Source of the DNA: Porticoccus sp950063125
Lineage (GTDB): Bacteria > Pseudomonadota > Gammaproteobacteria > Pseudomonadales > Porticoccaceae
Length of the DNA: 64,000 bases
Reading direction: 5' to 3' (one strand)
Assembly (NCBI RefSeq): GCF_963973895.1
Contig: NZ_CAXBBF010000001.1
A program made the position numbers and the translations under genes. Shown here piece after piece: positions 61,664 to 64,000 of this stretch. The notes beneath the pieces are model-generated. The model made no database searches. It saw only the letters and a program-made list of their open reading frames with translations, and was not told the DNA's origin. Within the stretch, counting starts at the first letter, position 1. Each line of letters opens with the position of its first letter.

Positions 61664-62746
61664 ATGGTCTTTGGGAAATCCCTGCTCGTTATGCTGATAG
61701 CCGTTTCATGGCTTGTTGGCAGTCCGATCCAGATCCTTGCCGCTGACGACAGCGTGCCTGTTTCGGTAACCCGCCCCTACTTGGCGGAACTGGGCGAAAC
61801 ATTGAAGTTGTCAGGTTCTGTCAATGCCCTGCAGCGGGCCAGTCTCTCCACCCGGGTCGACGGCCTGATAGCTGATCTCCAGGTGGATGTGGGCAGTCAT
61901 GTCAAAAAAGGTGATCCGTTATTGCAGCTGGATGCTGCGCTGATCACGCTGGAGTATCAGCGGGTCAGGGCGGCTACCGCAGAGCAGCGGGCTGCTCTCG
62001 ATGAAGCTCAGAGACTGCTGGATGATGCGCTGCGTCTGCGCGAGAACAACCACGTATCGGCAAACGAAGTAAATACCCGCCGTGCCCGGCTGAACCTAGC
62101 CCAGGCATCACTTGAAGCGGCGATAGCCGATCAGCGCTCAGTGGCAGAAATGGTCGAGAGGCATGTTTTGCCGGCACCCTTTGATGGTGTTATTGCGGCC
62201 CGGCATGTTGATAGGGGGGAGTGGATAAGTCGGGGCGACCCGGTGTTTGAGCTGGTCTCCCTCGATCGGGTGCGCCTGGATGTCAGGATGCCTCAGGAAC
62301 GCTTTTCGGAAATCAGTGATAAGACACCGGTGAATGTCTGTCCCGACAGCAATTCTGTGAAATGTTTTTCTGGCACGGTTACCGCGCTGGTGCCTGTCAG
62401 CGACTCTTCAGCCCGGACATTTCTGGTTCGAATTCGCCCCGAAGGGAATTCGGGGCAGCTTTTGCCCGGTACGTCTGCCAGTGCCATTTTTGAACTGGGA
62501 GACGGGCGTTCACGGGATATGCTGCTGCCCCGCGATGCACTGCTGCGCCATCCGGACGGCAGCTACAGTGTGTTTGTGGCCAGAGAGGGTATTGCCCGGC
62601 GTCAGCTGGTAGAAGTGGGTCGCGAAGCGCGGGACAACGTGGTCATTACCGGCGGATTGGCAACTACCGATGACGTTGTGGTCAGGGGCAACGAGGTCCT
62701 GCGAGATGGGCAAGCGCTTCGTGTCGTCGAGTCCCCCAACCCTTAA
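61664..62746 (+). CDS. RND efflux periplasmic adaptor (MFP) subunit
   Basis: 360 residues. A signal peptide (1-26, ending LAADDS), a lipoyl-type half-motif (RVDGLIADLQVDVGSHVKKGDPLLQLD), a helical hairpin of moderate length (about 90-155), then the second lipoyl half (PAPFDGVIAARHVDRGEWISRGDPVF) and a beta-barrel. It connects an RND pump to an outer-membrane channel. It is 13 bp before the RND gene. No outer-membrane factor gene lies in the window. 193 bp upstream holds no gene. Confidence 0.93.
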   Translation: MVFGKSLLVMLIAVSWLVGSPIQILAADDSVPVSVTRPYLAELGETLKLSGSVNALQRASLSTRVDGLIADLQVDVGSHVKKGDPLLQLDAALITLEYQRVRAATAEQRAALDEAQRLLDDALRLRENNHVSANEVNTRRARLNLAQASLEAAIADQRSVAEMVERHVLPAPFDGVIAARHVDRGEWISRGDPVFELVSLDRVRLDVRMPQERFSEISDKTPVNVCPDSNSVKCFSGTVTALVPVSDSSARTFLVRIRPEGNSGQLLPGTSASAIFELGDGRSRDMLLPRDALLRHPDGSYSVFVAREGIARRQLVEVGREARDNVVITGGLATTDDVVVRGNEVLRDGQALRVVESPNP

Positions 62747-62759
62747 GGAGCGTTTCTGA

Positions 62760-64000
62760 ATGCTTGATGCGGGCGTGAAGAATGGCAAATTGCTCGCCGT
62801 TATCGTGCTGATTATTTGCGTGCTGGGGATTGCTGCCGCATTTCGTATTCCGGTACAGATGATTCCTGACCTCAGTGTGCGCACGATCAGTGTTGTTACC
62901 GGTTGGGCCGGCGCGACACCGCAGGATATTGAAAAAGAGATTCTGATTGAGCAGGAGCGCTACCTGCGCTCGCTGCCCAATCTGCAGCGCATGGAGTCTG
63001 TCGCGGAAACCGGGCGGGCCAGTATCGAGCTGGAATTCCCCTTCGGGGTCGATGTCAACGAGGCTCTGATCCGGGTTGCCAATGCCCTCAGCCAGGTGCC
63101 CAGCTACCCGGAAAACGTCGATCAGCCACAACTGGTCAGCACCTCGTTTTCAGAAAATGCCTTCATGTATTTCAGCCTGCATCCGGCAACGGGCAACCCG
63201 CTGAATCTCGACATCGATATGATTGGTGATTTTGCCGAGGATGATGTGCGTCCCCGTCTGGAACGGGTTAGTGGTGTCTCACAGGTGGAGATTCGGGGCG
63301 CCGCAGAGCGGCAGGTTCAGGTCCATGTGGATCCCGCCCGCCTGGCCCAGCGGGGGCTCAGTCTGATCGATGTGCGGGATGCGATTCGCAGCCGCAACCG
63401 GGATATTTCCGCCGGGGATATCGACGATGGCAAACGCCGCTACCTGATGCGGGTGGTGGGCCGGTTCAGGGATCTGGAGACCCTGGATAATATGATTCTG
63501 GCCCACCGCAACGGCAGCGATATTCTGCTGAAAGACGTGGCGGATGTCAGGATGGATCATTTTGAGATTCGCGATCTCAACTTTGTCGATGGCGAACGCA
63601 GCATCAGTATGGCAGTGCGGCGGGAGTCGGGTTCCAATGTTATCCAGATCAAGCACGATATGCTGGCAGCCATTGCCGAGGTGAGGCGCGAGCTGCTGGA
63701 ACCCAATGGCCTCGAAATAACCCTGATTGGCGACGATGTGCGCTACGTTCAGGCCTCGGTGCGCGGTGTCGTCCAGAATCTGGCGATTGGCGCGCTGCTG
63801 GCCACCCTTGTCATGTACCTGTTTTTGCGTTCCCCCCGGGCGACTTTCATTGGACTGATGGGCATTCCTGTCTGCACCATCGCCGCTTTTCTGGGATTGC
63901 TGGTATTCGGCCGAACCATCAATGTGATTTCCCTGGCGGGGATTGCCTTTGCCATCGGCATGACCCTGGACAATACCATTGTCGTTCTGGAAAGCATTGA
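62760..64000 (+). CDS. RND efflux transporter permease (3' partial)
   Basis: The first 413 residues are seen. The ATG at 62760 has AAGGAG nine bases upstream, overlapping the MFP stop region. An N-terminal helix (LLAVIVLIICVLGIAAAFRIP) leads into the porter domain (IPDLSVRTISVVTGWAGATPQDIEKEI). Helices 2-4 follow from residue about 335. In helix 4 GMTLDNTIVVLES corresponds to the AcrB DD pair region, with the second aspartate replaced by asparagine. The first is kept, so proton coupling may still work. The C-terminal half is beyond the window. Substrates are unknown. Confidence 0.93.
   Translation, partial: MLDAGVKNGKLLAVIVLIICVLGIAAAFRIPVQMIPDLSVRTISVVTGWAGATPQDIEKEILIEQERYLRSLPNLQRMESVAETGRASIELEFPFGVDVNEALIRVANALSQVPSYPENVDQPQLVSTSFSENAFMYFSLHPATGNPLNLDIDMIGDFAEDDVRPRLERVSGVSQVEIRGAAERQVQVHVDPARLAQRGLSLIDVRDAIRSRNRDISAGDIDDGKRRYLMRVVGRFRDLETLDNMILAHRNGSDILLKDVADVRMDHFEIRDLNFVDGERSISMAVRRESGSNVIQIKHDMLAAIAEVRRELLEPNGLEITLIGDDVRYVQASVRGVVQNLAIGALLATLVMYLFLRSPRATFIGLMGIPVCTIAAFLGLLVFGRTINVISLAGIAFAIGMTLDNTIVVLESI

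Overview
The window reads as chromosomal DNA of a free-living, facultatively anaerobic gammaproteobacterium, probably marine. Taxonomy cannot be fixed from the sequence alone. The evidence is gene content and order: a Pseudomonas-like narXL / narK1K2GHJI-PPIase block, a norCBQD operon, UbiTUV, YajD, VF530 and RbbA homologues, CCA-encoding tRNA, and ANR/FNR-type promoters. Coding density is high, codon use is even, and there is no intact phage, plasmid or insertion sequence.

Layout. 1-6.4 kb: the end of meaB, methylmalonyl-CoA epimerase, a K+/H+ antiporter, and a leftward tetR-cysC-sat-DHH run that makes PAPS and may recycle its by-product. 6.4-12.4 kb: a yhiI-rbbA-yhhJ-type ABC exporter operon behind a 35-bp palindrome, then a truncated lpxR. 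12.6-12.85 kb: tRNA-Arg(CCG) with a partial att-like copy and a run of hairpins. 13-16.2 kb: a three-gene envelope module (retropepsin-like lipoprotein, inactive transglutaminase with membrane helices, ATP-grasp ligase), followed by cytochrome c5. 16.9-21.3 kb: mobA, moaA, a TetR regulator with a carboxymuconolactone-decarboxylase-like protein, and a MoeB-rhodanese fusion.

21.5-57.5 kb is essentially an anaerobic respiration island. It has an outer-membrane porin divergent from moaA2-nnrS, norCBQD (nitric oxide reductase), narK1-narK2-narGHJI-PPIase (respiratory nitrate reductase), narXL (nitrate sensing), and ubiT/ubiU/ubiV (O2-independent ubiquinone synthesis). It also has a universal stress protein, a third NarK-type transporter with a fused phosphatase/kinase, moaB-moeA, and moaC-moaD-moaE. 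Moco made by the mo* genes serves NarG, UbiTUV can supply quinone when O2 is absent, NarGHI makes nitrite, and NorCB/NnrS handle nitric oxide. No nitrite reductase or nitrous oxide reductase lies in the window.

Four candidate promoters share one geometry: a TTGAT-N4-GTCAA-like box (ANR/FNR/DNR type) centred 31-32 bp upstream of a -10 hexamer. They precede moaA2, narK1, usp and narK3. The narK1 and narK3 promoters also carry a NarL-like 16-bp palindrome 52-53 bp further upstream. 57.5-64 kb is ordinary: glycerate kinase, a phosphoribosyltransferase, HMG-CoA lyase, an HNH protein, a NYN-domain protein and the start of an RND efflux operon that runs off the window end.
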